A DNA stretch of 64,000 nucleotides from contig JAHBYX010000002.1 in NCBI GenBank assembly GCA_019635735.1, forward strand, positions 310,001 to 374,000. The letters are read 5' to 3'. Numbering within the stretch: position 1 is the first letter of the stretch; every line of letters begins with the position of its first letter. This DNA is from Mesorhizobium sp. (GTDB lineage Bacteria; Pseudomonadota; Alphaproteobacteria; Rhizobiales; Rhizobiaceae). The position numbers were made by a program, and so were the translations under genes. Below, piece by piece: positions 46,516 to 55,507 of this stretch. The notes beneath the pieces are model-generated. The model ran no database searches. It was given only the letters and a program-made list of their open reading frames with translations, and had not been told where the DNA came from.

Positions 46516-46555
46516 AGACGCCAATCGCGGAAGGAGCGCCGTCACAGGCCCAGAA

Positions 46556-47713
46556 TCACCGCCCGCCGATCACGCCGATGTAATCCGACACCCAGCGGTA
46601 GTACGGCACGCACTTGTCGCCCTGGGAGGCGCATTTCGAGGTCGGCGTGGTCCAGAAGTGAACCTTCTCGAAATTGTCGAAGCCGTTGGTCGTGCAGGTT
46701 TCCTTGGTCATCATGCCGCGCCCGTCGGTGCAGGCGGCCGGCACGGACGGGTTGGCGCCGAACCAGACACCGAGGTCGCTCTGCAGGTTGGACGAGAGCG
46801 AATGCTCCATCCACATGTAGGAACAGTTCGGGTTCGCCGCGTCGACATGCATCATCGTCGTGTCGGCCCAGCCGGTCACGCCTTCCTCGGGGAACACCGA
46901 GGCGACGGGCTGCTTCTCGCCCTTCAGCAGGTTGACCTGGAACGGCCACGAGCCGGAGGCCACCACGCCCTCGTTCTTGAAGTCGTCGATCTGGATGAAG
47001 GCGTCGTGCCAGTAGCGGCCGACCAGCGTCCGCTGCTGGCGCAGGAGGTCGAGCGCGGCCTTGTACTGGTCCTCGGTCAGCTCGTAGGGGCTCTTGATGC
47101 CGAGGTCCGGCTTGTGGGTCATCAGATAGAGTGCCGCGTCGGCCACATGGATCGGCCCGTCATAGGCCTGCACGCGGCCCTTGTTCGACTTGCCGTCGTC
47201 CAGCGTCATCTCCTCGAACACGACCTTCCATGAGGTCGGCGGGGTCTTGATGACATTGGTGTTGTACATCAGCACGTTCGGCCCCCACATATAGGGCACG
47301 CCGTAGTGCACGCCGTCGACCGTGTGCCACGGCGCGTCCTTCAGGCGGTCGTCCACCGTCGACCAGCTCTTTATCAGGTCGATGTTGACCGGCTGCACGC
47401 GCTTGCCGGCGATGAGCCGCAGCGACGCGTCGCCCGAGGCCGTCACGAGGTCGAAGCCGCCCTCGTTCATCAGCGCCACCATCTCGTCGGACGTGTTCGC
47501 GGTCTTGACGTTGACCTTGCAGCCCGTGGCCGCCTCGAACTTGGTCACCCAGTCGAACGCCTTGTCGGTCTCGCCGCGCTCGATGTAGCCGGCCCAGGCG
47601 ACGATGTTGACCTGGCCTTCGCCCGCGCCGATCTCCTTCACCTGCGCGAAGGCCGGAGCCGCGAAGGCGACGGCCATCGTCATCGCGGTGCATGTCTTCA
47701 GAAACGACTTCAT
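46556..47713 (-). CDS. ydcS: Polyamine-type ABC periplasmic binding protein YdcS/PotF
   Basis: A 385-residue exported ligand receptor with a clear signal peptide (residues 1-23, cleavage after AFA). VNIVAWAGYIERGE near the start of the mature part is the typical spermidine/putrescine-binding opening; TAYMWGP-like segments (GVPYMWGPNVLMYNT) are also family marks. GGGAGA lies before the ATG. It is the first gene of the operon. A long gap of 156 bases upstream should hold the promoter. Confidence 0.92.
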   Translation of the reverse strand: MKSFLKTCTAMTMAVAFAAPAFAQVKEIGAGEGQVNIVAWAGYIERGETDKAFDWVTKFEAATGCKVNVKTANTSDEMVALMNEGGFDLVTASGDASLRLIAGKRVQPVNIDLIKSWSTVDDRLKDAPWHTVDGVHYGVPYMWGPNVLMYNTNVIKTPPTSWKVVFEEMTLDDGKSNKGRVQAYDGPIHVADAALYLMTHKPDLGIKSPYELTEDQYKAALDLLRQQRTLVGRYWHDAFIQIDDFKNEGVVASGSWPFQVNLLKGEKQPVASVFPEEGVTGWADTTMMHVDAANPNCSYMWMEHSLSSNLQSDLGVWFGANPSVPAACTDGRGMMTKETCTTNGFDNFEKVHFWTTPTSKCASQGDKCVPYYRWVSDYIGVIGGR

Positions 47714-47869
47714 GCCGAAATCTCCCATTGATCAGGGGCCGCGCTTCATCGGCGGCTTGGACCCTGTCGGAAGAGTGCCACAACCGTGTCCGTTCGCAAA
47801 TTCATTAAACAGAACGCCGATATCGGTTTTGCCGATATTTAAATCGTGCCCGCTTCTGCGCTTCTCAAA

Positions 47870-48469
47870 TCAGAAGGTTTCGAGCTCCGACAGTGTCAGC
47901 ACAATGCCGGGCACGGAGACGGATTCGATGCGCTCGGTTTCGGCGAACGCGCGGATATTGCGATATCCCTCGAGGCGAGGCTCGCGATGGACGTGGATGG
48001 TTCTCGACACCGCATCGATCACCCAGAGTTCGGGGATGCCGAAATCGGCATAGATGCGCGCCTTGCGCCCGAGGTCCCAGCGCAGGCTGGAATCGGCGAC
48101 TTCGATTGCGAGAAGTGCGGTCCGCGGCGCAAGCCCGGCCAACCCGTCCGACCTGCGGAAGACGATGAAATCAGGCTCGACGAACGTGTCCTCGTTCATC
48201 CGGAACGTGGTTTCCTGCGCCACGCGAAACTCATCGGGGACAGTCTTCACCAGATGATAGGTAAGAGCGGTCTTGATGACCTCATGCTGGAAGCCCTTGG
48301 CGTTCATGGGCACGATCTCCCCGCCGATCAGCTCGAAGCGTTCGTCCTCGTCGAACAGGCCCAGCCGTGTGGCCTCCTCGATTTCAGCAACGCTCCAGCG
48401 CCGGCGCGGTAGCCCTTCGGCGGCTTGCGTCGTTGGCGCGAGGTCCGGAGATCGGAACACCTGGTTCAT
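47870..48469 (-). CDS. Uma2 family (DUF820) endonuclease-like protein
   Basis: A 199-residue protein of the PD-(D/E)xK superfamily. FELIGGEIVPMN (about 46-57) supplies the leading acidic residue, FVEPDFIVF (about 94-102) the Asp, and LLAIEVADSS (about 118-127) the ExK-like strand, here E-V-A rather than E-V-K, so the Lys may be displaced. Uma2 proteins are abundant in cyanobacteria and sporadic elsewhere; function is poorly known. Isolated position suggests an acquired gene. Confidence 0.82.
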   Translation of the reverse strand: MNQVFRSPDLAPTTQAAEGLPRRRWSVAEIEEATRLGLFDEDERFELIGGEIVPMNAKGFQHEVIKTALTYHLVKTVPDEFRVAQETTFRMNEDTFVEPDFIVFRRSDGLAGLAPRTALLAIEVADSSLRWDLGRKARIYADFGIPELWVIDAVSRTIHVHREPRLEGYRNIRAFAETERIESVSVPGIVLTLSELETF

Positions 48470-48520
48470 CGGGCCAATGTAGCATCGAACCTCGGTTGGG
48501 CCAATCGCGGGGAACAGGCG

Positions 48521-49429
48521 CTACCTCTGCCTCACCGCCCTCTGCCCCTGCGCGATGCCGATGAAATCGCGCGCCGACTGCTGCAGGCCCGATCCCCTGC
48601 GCCACACCATGCCCACCTGCACCACCGGCAGGCTGCCGGAAATGTCGCGGCTCTCGATCCGGTCGCCTTCCAGCGACCACGGCCGGTAGACGAGGTCCGG
48701 CAGCAGCGCCACACCGGCCCCGGTCGCCACCAGGCTGCGCACCGCTTCCACCGACCGCGTCCGGAAAGCGACGTGCGGGCGCGCTCCGAACGCCATCAGC
48801 AGCTTGCCGGTGTTTTCCTCGATCTCGTCGATGGTGAGCATGATGATCGGCTCGGCGGCGACATCCGAGAGTGAGATCGTCTCCGCGGTCGCCAGCGGAT
48901 GGCCGAGTGGCAGCCACAGCCGGTAGGGCGAGCTCTCCAGGATTTCCGCCTGCAGCGCCATCCGGTCGCGCAGGTTGGAGATCACCATCACCGCGATGTC
49001 GAGTTCGCCGCCGACCAGCAGATGCTCCAGATAGTCGCCGTTGTCCTCGATCGCCGTGACTTCGACGCCCGGAAAGGCGCGGCGGTAGCGCGCCAAAAGG
49101 TCCGACAGGACGTAGCCGGCGACGAGGGAGGTGACACCCAGTTGCAGCCGCCCGGACGCCGCTTCCGCCTCGCCCGAGAACGTCCGGCGCGCATCCGAGA
49201 CGTCGGCGAGGATCTTCGTCGCATGGCGCAGGAACTGGTGCCCCTTGTGGGTGATGTTCAGGCCGCGCGGATGCCGCTCGAACAGTTCGACGCCGAGATC
49301 GCTCTCCAGTTCCTTGATCGCCTCGGTCACGGCGGATTGCGAGATCGACAGGCTCTGCGCCGCGCGCGACACGCCGCCCTGTTCGGCGACGGCGACGAAA
49401 TACTGCAACTGGCGAAGCGTGAAGGCCAT
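48521..49429 (-). CDS. LysR-type transcriptional regulator
   Basis: A 302-residue regulator with an N-terminal winged helix (FTLRQLQYFVAVAEQGGVSRA, then LSISQSAVTEAIKELE, residues 3-45) and a two-lobed effector domain starting near residue 90. LGVELFERHPRGL is the usual linker. It is divergent from the Rrf2 gene with 72 bases between, so it may control that operon. The effector is unknown; by sequence it resembles CbsB/CynR-like members only in general. Confidence 0.92.
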   Translation of the reverse strand: MAFTLRQLQYFVAVAEQGGVSRAAQSLSISQSAVTEAIKELESDLGVELFERHPRGLNITHKGHQFLRHATKILADVSDARRTFSGEAEAASGRLQLGVTSLVAGYVLSDLLARYRRAFPGVEVTAIEDNGDYLEHLLVGGELDIAVMVISNLRDRMALQAEILESSPYRLWLPLGHPLATAETISLSDVAAEPIIMLTIDEIEENTGKLLMAFGARPHVAFRTRSVEAVRSLVATGAGVALLPDLVYRPWSLEGDRIESRDISGSLPVVQVGMVWRRGSGLQQSARDFIGIAQGQRAVRQR

Positions 49430-49484
49430 CGCCGACTATGACCACGCCCATCGACGATTGGGAAGATTGACTCGGCGACGATTC

Positions 49485-49501
49485 GTAACTATTAAAGTTA
49501 C
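49485..49501. promoter_or_regulatory. Palindrome overlapping the Rrf2 start, candidate operator
   Basis: GTAACT-ATTAA-AGTTAC, perfect 6-base arms with a 5-base AT-rich centre, ending one base before the ATG of the Rrf2 gene. A repressor bound here would block both transcription and initiation, the usual plan for Rrf2 autoregulation. Confidence 0.6.
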
Positions 49502-49951
49502 ATGAAGCGCAACTCACGCCTCACCGCCTCCCTCCACGCGCTGGTCCACATGGCGCAGGTGCCCGACCATCCGATGACCTCCGAGGAAATCGCCGGCTGG
49601 TTGCACACCAACCCCGTCGTCGTGCGGCGCATGGTGGCCGGATTGCGCGAGGCAGGCATACTTTCCGCTGTGCGCGGCCACGGCGGCGGCTGGACGCTCG
49701 CGCGCCCCGCTGCCTCGATCTCGCTGGCCGATGTCGCCGCCGCGCTGGAGGAGAGCTTCCTGTCGATCAACACCAAACCCGAAAACCCGCGCTGCCTGGT
49801 CGAGCGGTCCGTCTCCCGTCACCTCGACGGCTTCCGGCTGGAGGTCGAACGGCTGCTGGCCGAGCGGCTTGCAACCGTGACGCTCGCCGACATCGCCGCC
49901 GAATGCGGCCAGGGCATCGCCGCCTACAAGGAGAACAGACATGCACTATGA
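49502..49951 (+). CDS. Rrf2 family transcriptional regulator
   Basis: A 149-residue winged-helix regulator (SRLTASLHALVHMA, MTSEEIAGWL, VVVRRMVAGLREAGILSAVRGHGGGW). Rrf2 proteins such as IscR and NsrR carry an Fe-S cluster on three cysteines in the loop after the winged helix; here only two Cys are seen (PRCLVE at about 100 and AECGQ near 139), so it is probably a cluster-free redox or ligand sensor, like many YwnA-type members. It overlaps the downstream flavoprotein gene by 11 bases. Confidence 0.9.
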   Translation: MKRNSRLTASLHALVHMAQVPDHPMTSEEIAGWLHTNPVVVRRMVAGLREAGILSAVRGHGGGWTLARPAASISLADVAAALEESFLSINTKPENPRCLVERSVSRHLDGFRLEVERLLAERLATVTLADIAAECGQGIAAYKENRHAL

Positions 49952-50834
49952 CGTCGCAATCGTTGGAGGCAGCTTCGCCGGCCTCTCCGCCGCCCTCCAG
50001 ATCGCACGCGGCAAGCGCAAGGTTGTCGTCGTCGACGCCGGCCTGCCGCGCAACCGCTTCGCCTCGCATTCGCACGGGTTCCTGACCCGCGACGGTTCCG
50101 TTCCGGGCGACATGCTGGACGAGGCCCGGCGCCAGCTGCTGGCCTACCCCACGGCGCGGTTTCGCCAGGGTCTGGTGGAAAGTGTCGAAGGCAGCGCCGA
50201 CGACTTCTCGCTGCGCCTGCGCGATGGCGATACGCTCTCGGCGCGCCGGCTGGTGCTCGCCGGCGGCGTCAGAGACACCTTGCCGGACATCCCGGGCCTG
50301 GCCGACGAATGGGGCCGCCGCGTCATCCATTGCCCCTACTGCCACGGCTACGAATTCGGCGACGGTCAGTTCGGCGTGCTGGCCACGGAACCGGAAGCGA
50401 TCATGAAGGCGCAGCTGGTATCGGACTGGGGCCCGGTGCACCTGTTCCTCAACGATGCCCTCGTGCCTGACGCCGACCAGGCGGCCAGGCTCGAGGCGCG
50501 CGGCGTGACAATCGTCGCCGGCAAGGTCGAACGCGTAGCTTCGAGCGACAATGGCCTCACCATCGGCATCGCCGGCGCCCCAACCACATCGGTGGCTGCG
50601 CTGTTCGTTGCGCCGAAGACGACCCTGTCGAGCGACCTGCCGCATCAGCTCGGCTGCTCGCTGTCGCAGGGTCCGATGGGCGCGTTCATCGTGGTGGACG
50701 AGCGCAAGGTCACCAGCGTCCCCGGCGTATTCGCCGCCGGTGACATCGCCCGGCCGATGCCCACCGTCGCACTGGCCGTCGCGGATGGCGCGATGGCGGG
50801 TGCCGCGGCTCACCAATCGCTGGTCTTTGCCTGA
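49941..50834 (+). CDS. NAD(P)/FAD-dependent thioredoxin-reductase-like oxidoreductase
   Basis: A 297-residue two-dinucleotide-binding flavoprotein. FAD motif is GGSFAGLSAAL (9-19), the redox disulfide is Cys131-Cys134 (HCPYCHGYEF), as in thioredoxin reductase, and the FAD-binding end is FAAGDIARP. Between them the NAD(P) region lacks a classic GxGxxA, so the hydride donor is uncertain. These enzymes often sit after an Rrf2 regulator. A thiol-redox role, perhaps bacillithiol- or ferredoxin-like, is inferred. Confidence 0.88.
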   Translation: MHYDVAIVGGSFAGLSAALQIARGKRKVVVVDAGLPRNRFASHSHGFLTRDGSVPGDMLDEARRQLLAYPTARFRQGLVESVEGSADDFSLRLRDGDTLSARRLVLAGGVRDTLPDIPGLADEWGRRVIHCPYCHGYEFGDGQFGVLATEPEAIMKAQLVSDWGPVHLFLNDALVPDADQAARLEARGVTIVAGKVERVASSDNGLTIGIAGAPTTSVAALFVAPKTTLSSDLPHQLGCSLSQGPMGAFIVVDERKVTSVPGVFAAGDIARPMPTVALAVADGAMAGAAAHQSLVFA

Positions 50835-50902
50835 CGGCGCGTTGACAACCGGCATCCGCATGCGCGAGATGCCGGCGACCACCGATCACGCAGCCGGGAC
50901 AG

Positions 50903-51781
50903 ATGATCGACCCGATCACCCGCATAACGGTACTCCCGATCTGGACCAGCGAGGTCCGCCCGACCCTGCTGCCGGGCGGAATCGGCAACCAGAGCTATAT
51001 CGTCGACGACGACGGCCGGAAGTTCGTCGTGCGCTTCGGCCGCGATCACCCGCAGCAGCATGTCTATCGCGCCTGGGAGCTGATGGTGTCCCAAGCGGCG
51101 CACCGGGCGGGCTTCGCCTCCGAAATCGTCTATACCGGGCCTGGCGTGTTCGTCGGCGTCTACATCGACGGCAAGAACTGCACGCCGCAGGATGTGCGGG
51201 ACAAGGCCGACGACATCGTCCTTCTGATGCGGCGCTTCCATGTCGAGATGCCTCCTCATGTCTCCGGCGCGGCGCACATGTTCTGGCCGTTCCACACGGT
51301 GCGCGACTATGCCCGCACGCTGCGCCACGAGCGGCACCGCAATGCAGGCATGTTCGGCGACTGGTTCGACGTCTCGGAAGAACTGGAACGCGCCCAGGCC
51401 GCCCTCCCGATCATCTTCGGCCACAACGATCTCGTCCACCGCAACATCGTCGACGACGGCGACCGGATCTGGTTCGTCGACTACGAACACGCCGGCTTCA
51501 CCACCTCGGTCGTCGATCTGGCCGGGCTTGCCTCGCACTCGTCCTTCGGCGACGCGCAGCTCGACCACGTGCTGGATCTCTATTTCGGCCCGGATCTCAC
51601 CGACGACGTCCGCCGTTCGTTCGACGCCGCCTTCGCCATCATGCCGCTCCGCGAAGCGCTGTGGGGCATGCTCGCCGAAACGCATCTCGACATACCCCAG
51701 GTCGACTACTTCGCCTACGGCGCGCAGAAACTCGAGGTGCACCGCGAGGCGCTGGACCGTTTCCGGAGGCGGTGGTCCTAG
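50903..51781 (+). CDS. Aminoglycoside/choline kinase-like phosphotransferase
   Basis: A 292-residue protein kinase-like fold. The nucleotide lobe is GGIGNQSYIVDDDGRKFVVRF (partial quote), the catalytic Brenner-type motif is FGHNDLVHRNIV with Asp near 176, and the metal-binding motif is WFVDYEHAGF (Asp near 192). Choline/ethanolamine kinases and aminoglycoside 3'-phosphotransferases share this. The environment does not show which substrate. Start sits 69 bases after the flavoprotein stop. Confidence 0.85.
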   Translation: MIDPITRITVLPIWTSEVRPTLLPGGIGNQSYIVDDDGRKFVVRFGRDHPQQHVYRAWELMVSQAAHRAGFASEIVYTGPGVFVGVYIDGKNCTPQDVRDKADDIVLLMRRFHVEMPPHVSGAAHMFWPFHTVRDYARTLRHERHRNAGMFGDWFDVSEELERAQAALPIIFGHNDLVHRNIVDDGDRIWFVDYEHAGFTTSVVDLAGLASHSSFGDAQLDHVLDLYFGPDLTDDVRRSFDAAFAIMPLREALWGMLAETHLDIPQVDYFAYGAQKLEVHREALDRFRRRWS

Positions 51782-52413
51782 GGAATACGGAACACGAACG
51801 CCTTGACCGTCACCTCGGGCTCCGCGACCGCGAAGGCGCGGAAGGATGGGCTTTCCTCGACCTTCATCCAGCGCCCTGACCGCTCCAGCTCCGCGAACTT
51901 CGCCCGAAACCCGCCCGTCTCCAGCACGCTGTCCCTCACGGTGAAGATGACGAAGCCGCCGGGCCGCACGATCCGCACCAGATCGTCCAGGCTCGAGGCT
52001 GGCGCGTGGCCTTCGGTGAAGACGCCGGTGGAGAAGACGGCGGCATAGGCGGCGTCCTCGATCGGCAGCCTGCCGCCCAGCGCGGCCTCGATCAGGGTCC
52101 GGTAGACGCCCCGCCCGCGCGCCAGCGCCAGCATCTCCGCCGACATGTCGAGCCCGTCGATCTCGCGATAGCCGAGCGCCGCCAGATAGGGCCCCGAAAG
52201 CCCTGTGCCGCACCCGGCGTCCAGCAGCGGCCCGGCATCGGCCGGAACATGCCGCGCCACCCACGCCGCGATCATGAAGGGCAGGCAGTAGCCGAGCGCG
52301 GCGGTCTCGCGATCGTATCCGTTCGACCACGCGGCATAGGCGGCGGCGAGCTCTGTCTCGTTGCGCGCGGCATAAACCTGGTTCAGTGCGTCGCTGGCCT
52401 GGTCCGCACTCAT
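51778..52413 (-). CDS. Class I SAM-dependent methyltransferase
   Basis: A 211-residue methyltransferase. The SAM-binding motif is LLDAGCGTGLSGPYL (62-76), motif II has GLDMSAEML, and the C-terminal IVRPGGFVIFT is motif IV. The substrate is unknown. It overlaps the permease gene upstream by ATGA, and its stop overlaps the end of the kinase gene on the other strand, so it belongs to the amino-acid ABC operon. Confidence 0.9.
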   Translation of the reverse strand: MSADQASDALNQVYAARNETELAAAYAAWSNGYDRETAALGYCLPFMIAAWVARHVPADAGPLLDAGCGTGLSGPYLAALGYREIDGLDMSAEMLALARGRGVYRTLIEAALGGRLPIEDAAYAAVFSTGVFTEGHAPASSLDDLVRIVRPGGFVIFTVRDSVLETGGFRAKFAELERSGRWMKVEESPSFRAFAVAEPEVTVKAFVFRIP

Positions 52414-53198
52414 TGCTCATCCACCTTGCGCATGCGCCGCTCCAATCCTCTGAGCGCAAGCGACAGCGAAATCGTCAGCAGCAGGTAGATATAGGCAACG
52501 ATCGAATAGGTCTCGAAGAAGCGGAAGGAGCCTGCGGCGTAGATCTTGCCCATCTGGGTGATGTCGGCCACGCCCAGCACGGACACGAGCGAGGAGTCCT
52601 TCACCATGGCGATGAAGTCGTTCGAGTAGGGCGGCAGGATGGTGCGGAAGGCCTGCGGCCAGACGATGTGGCGGAAGCGCTGGAACCGGCTGAGCCCGAG
52701 GGTCTTGGCCGCGTCGATCTGGCCTTCCGGCACCGACTGGATGCCCGCCCGGAAAATCTCGGCGATGAACGAGGAATAGGCGATCATCAGCGCGATGATT
52801 GCGCGCCACAGCAGCGACACGTCGCGCACCTGCATCTCGCCGAAAATGCCGCCCAGCACAGCGTTCCATGCGGCCACGAAGGCCGGCGCGCCGGCAAACG
52901 CGATCCAGAACAGGAGAACCAGGATCGGCACGCCGCGGATGATCTCGATGTAGAAGCGCGCGATCTGGCTCAGCACCCTCGATCCGGACAGTCCCATCAG
53001 CGCGACGCAAAGGCCGAGGGCGGATGCAAGCGCAAAGGCGACGATGGTGACGAAGATGGTGATCCAGATGCCCTTGGCGATCGTCACGAAAATCTGCGCG
53101 TAGAGTTCGCTCGCCGCGATCGCCAGCGCCGCCGCGATCCCGACGAGAGCGGCCGCGACGAGCCAGTAGGGGAATTCGCCTGCCGCGGGCCGCGCCAC
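52410..53198 (-). CDS. Polar amino-acid ABC transporter permease
   Basis: A 262-residue HisM/GlnP-type permease with about five helices. The conserved EAA loop is AAKTLGLSRFQRFRHIVWPQAFR, followed by PPYSNDFIAMVKDSSLVSVLG, the mark of this family. The start is GTG at 53198, one base after the upstream stop; the frame upstream belongs to the acetyltransferase region. There is no ATPase in the cluster. It follows the acetyltransferase without a gap and overlaps the methyltransferase. Confidence 0.9.
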   Translation of the reverse strand: MARPAAGEFPYWLVAAALVGIAAALAIAASELYAQIFVTIAKGIWITIFVTIVAFALASALGLCVALMGLSGSRVLSQIARFYIEIIRGVPILVLLFWIAFAGAPAFVAAWNAVLGGIFGEMQVRDVSLLWRAIIALMIAYSSFIAEIFRAGIQSVPEGQIDAAKTLGLSRFQRFRHIVWPQAFRTILPPYSNDFIAMVKDSSLVSVLGVADITQMGKIYAAGSFRFFETYSIVAYIYLLLTISLSLALRGLERRMRKVDEQ

Positions 53199-53199
53199 G

Positions 53200-53694
53200 T
53201 CAGTCTTTCCGACGTCGCACGAACAGTTGCTCGCGCACGCCGCCGCGCCACTGGTCCTCGCTGCTTTCGGACACCAGCCTGAACCCGTGCTTCTCGTAGA
53301 GGCCGCGCGCCGCATCCAGCCCGGCAAACGTCGTCAGCCAGATCTGCGGCGCCGGGCGCCTGTCGCAATGTCCGATCGCACGCTCCATCAACTCCTTGCC
53401 CAGCCCCTTTCCACGGGTCTCGCCGGAGACGATGAACCACCTGAGATGCGCGCCCTGCGGTCCGCCGCCGGAGATGTCGATCGTCACCGAACCGGCCAGA
53501 TGCCCTTGCCTGTCCCAGGCGGTCAGGAACAGGTCGCGGCCCGGCTCCATCCGGCGCAGGAACTCCGCCATCTCCAGCGCCACCTTGGTTTCGAACTCCA
53601 GGCCGAAGCCCCAGGCGTCGCGGTAATAATCCATGTGCAGGCCGACGACGCCGGCGAGGCTCCCCGGCCGGTAGCCGTCGAATGCATAGTCCAT
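53200..53694 (-). CDS. GNAT family acetyltransferase inside the ABC operon
   Basis: A 164-residue acetyltransferase. The acetyl-CoA loop is SGETRGKGLGKELM (about 90-103), followed by the LWLTTFAGLDAARGLYEKHGFR-type helix and strand (quoted in part: LDAARGLYEKHGF), both strong GNAT marks. It lies between the binding protein and the permease, so the amino acid or a derivative carried by the transporter may be its substrate. The start is ATG at 53694; a GTG one codon earlier is possible. Confidence 0.87.
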   Translation of the reverse strand: MDYAFDGYRPGSLAGVVGLHMDYYRDAWGFGLEFETKVALEMAEFLRRMEPGRDLFLTAWDRQGHLAGSVTIDISGGGPQGAHLRWFIVSGETRGKGLGKELMERAIGHCDRRPAPQIWLTTFAGLDAARGLYEKHGFRLVSESSEDQWRGGVREQLFVRRRKD

Positions 53695-53707
53695 CACCGC
53701 AACCCGC

Positions 53708-54499
53708 TCAGGGCTTGTAGTCCACGAACCATTTCTGGGTGATGGCGTCGAACGTGCCGTCGGCCTTCAGCGCGGCGATGCCGGCATTGATCGGCGCGAC
53801 GAGATCGGAGCCTTTCGGGAAGATGAAGCCGAATTCCTCCGCCTGCAGCGGCTCTCCGACCATCTTCAGTTTGCCGCCCGACGCCGCGACCAGCGCCTTG
53901 CCGCCGGCGCTGTCGGTCAGGACCAGGTCGACGTCACCGGACTGGAGCGCCGCCACCGAGGCCGCGAAGGTCTCGAACAGCTTGATGCGCGGATTGGCTT
54001 CGTTGCCGTCGAGCACGTTGTAGACCGCGACATAGAACGGCGAGGTGCCCGCCTGCGCGCCGACCAGCAGCTTTTCGTCCGCCGCGAAGGCCTTCGGGTC
54101 GGAGAAGCGGCTCTCGTCGGCGCGGACGAGCATGAAGATCTCGGAGAGCATGTAGGGGTCGGAGAAGTCGACCTTCTCCTTGCGCTCGTCCTTGATGGTG
54201 ATGCCGGTCATGCCCATGTCGTATTGCTTGTCCGACACGGCCTGAATCATCGCGTCCCACGACGTGTTCTGGTACTCGACGGTGAAATTGAGCTTCTTCG
54301 CCAGCGCGGCCATCGCGTCATATTCCCAGCCGACCGGCTGGCTGGTCTTGGGGTCGACGAACTGCAGCGGGAAATAGGCGTTCTCGGTCACGACCACGAC
54401 CTTCTTGCCCCCGAGATCGGGAAGCGACTGGGCCATCGCCAGCGCGGGCAGCAGGACGGCCGCAACGAGGCCGGCAAGGAACATTCTCATCTTCGTCAT
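53708..54499 (-). CDS. Amino-acid ABC transporter periplasmic binding protein
   Basis: A 263-residue family-3 solute receptor with a signal peptide (cleavage after AMA, residue 23). [17 protein letters not shown] opens domain 1, and [16 protein letters not shown] and [21 protein letters not shown] are its family motifs (the last quoted in part: [13 protein letters not shown]). It heads an operon with the acetyltransferase, permease and methyltransferase. A ribosome binding site is not obvious. The ligand is probably a polar amino acid. Confidence 0.92.
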   Translation of the reverse strand: MTKMRMFLAGLVAAVLLPALAMAQSLPDLGGKKVVVVTENAYFPLQFVDPKTSQPVGWEYDAMAALAKKLNFTVEYQNTSWDAMIQAVSDKQYDMGMTGITIKDERKEKVDFSDPYMLSEIFMLVRADESRFSDPKAFAADEKLLVGAQAGTSPFYVAVYNVLDGNEANPRIKLFETFAASVAALQSGDVDLVLTDSAGGKALVAASGGKLKMVGEPLQAEEFGFIFPKGSDLVAPINAGIAALKADGTFDAITQKWFVDYKP

Positions 54500-54594
54500 C
54501 TCGAACTCCGGGAAAGCTCTCTGAAGGATCGAGCAAATCTATCCGGCTGGCGTACGCATGCAAGGCATGGCACGCAACTCGTCCAGCCGAAACG

Positions 54595-54622
54595 AAAAAG
54601 GCGCGGATCGCTCCGCGCCTTT
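54595..54622 (-). terminator. Rho-independent terminator of rplS
   Basis: AAAGGCGCGGA (54597-54607) pairs with TCCGCGCCTTT (54612-54622). Read on the minus strand it is followed by TTCGTTT, so it ends rplS. It lies 24 bases after the rplS stop. Confidence 0.88.
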
Positions 54623-54645
54623 CCGGAATTCGAACGGTGGAACCC

Positions 54646-55182
54646 TTATTCGCTCGCGGCTTCCGCTGCCTTGGCGGCTTCGGCGGCGGCCTTGGCCTCG
54701 GCGGCGTCCTGGGCGGCCTTCTCCTTGGCCAGCGCCTCGGCGGCGGCGATCTTCTCGGCCTCGATGCGGGCGCGCTCGGCGTTCAGCGCATCGCGCTCGG
54801 AATCGTTGAGCTTGCGGGCGCGCACGCCGGTGTTCTCGGAGATGCGGGCCGACTTGCCGCGGCGGTCGCGCAGGTAATAGAGCTTGGCGCGGCGGACCTT
54901 GCCGCGGCGGACGATCTCGACAGCTTCGACCATCGGCGAATAGACCGGGAAGACGCGCTCGACGCCCTCGCCGTAGGAGATCTTGCGGACGGTGAAGCTT
55001 TCCTGGAAGCCGGCGCCCTTGCGCGAGATGCAGACGCCTTCATAGGCCTGCACGCGGGTGCGCGTGCCTTCGGTGACGCGCACCTGGACGCGGACGGTGT
55101 CGCCGGGCTGGAATTCGGGGAACTTGCGCTTCTCTTCGATCTTTGCGGCCTGCTCGGCCTCAAGCTGACGGATGATATCCAT
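54646..55182 (-). CDS. rplS: 50S ribosomal protein L19
   Basis: Ribosomal protein at the 30S/50S interface, 178 residues. The conserved part runs to about residue 125: [54 protein letters not shown]. Residues 128-178 are an Ala/Glu/Lys coiled tail rarely seen outside Rhizobiales. AAGAAAGG precedes the ATG. In most alphaproteobacteria it follows trmD directly; here trmD is 2.8 kb away. Confidence 0.97.
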   Translation of the reverse strand: MDIIRQLEAEQAAKIEEKRKFPEFQPGDTVRVQVRVTEGTRTRVQAYEGVCISRKGAGFQESFTVRKISYGEGVERVFPVYSPMVEAVEIVRRGKVRRAKLYYLRDRRGKSARISENTGVRARKLNDSERDALNAERARIEAEKIAAAEALAKEKAAQDAAEAKAAAEAAKAAEAASE

Positions 55183-55507
55183 CGTCGGAACCTTTCTTCG
55201 TTCTTGCGCCAGCCAGAGCGCCCGACTGTTGCCGGTCAGTTCTTTGACCGTCCGGCTATGCCATCCCGATGCGGGAAGGCAGGGGCGAATTCACTTGGGT
55301 CTTGGTTATGGCACCGGGAATTCCCGATTTCCGCGCGTGCCGATACACCATCGCGGGCGGATTGTCACCACCGGACGGCGATTTTGCGCGATTCAGCGTG
55401 ATCCCACCCGCAAAAGGACACCGCCGGCCAGGTCAACCCGCATGCCTCGCTTGAATGCCGGCTAGATTGACGCTATTTTCCGTCTGTATTCATGGCGGAG
55501 AATTCCG
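55183..55507. other. Intergenic region between rplS and the Xre antitoxin
   Basis: 325 bases, no gene seen. It should hold the rplS promoter and leader on the minus strand and the toxin-antitoxin promoter on the plus strand. A partly palindromic patch (CACCGGGAATTCCCGATT, about 55312-55330) is the only other structure noticed. Confidence 0.5.
55451..55479 (+). promoter_or_regulatory. Candidate promoter of the RES/Xre pair
   Basis: TTGAAT (55451-55456), 17-base spacer, TATTTT (55474-55479), 29 bases before the antitoxin ATG. By-eye match only. Confidence 0.35.
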
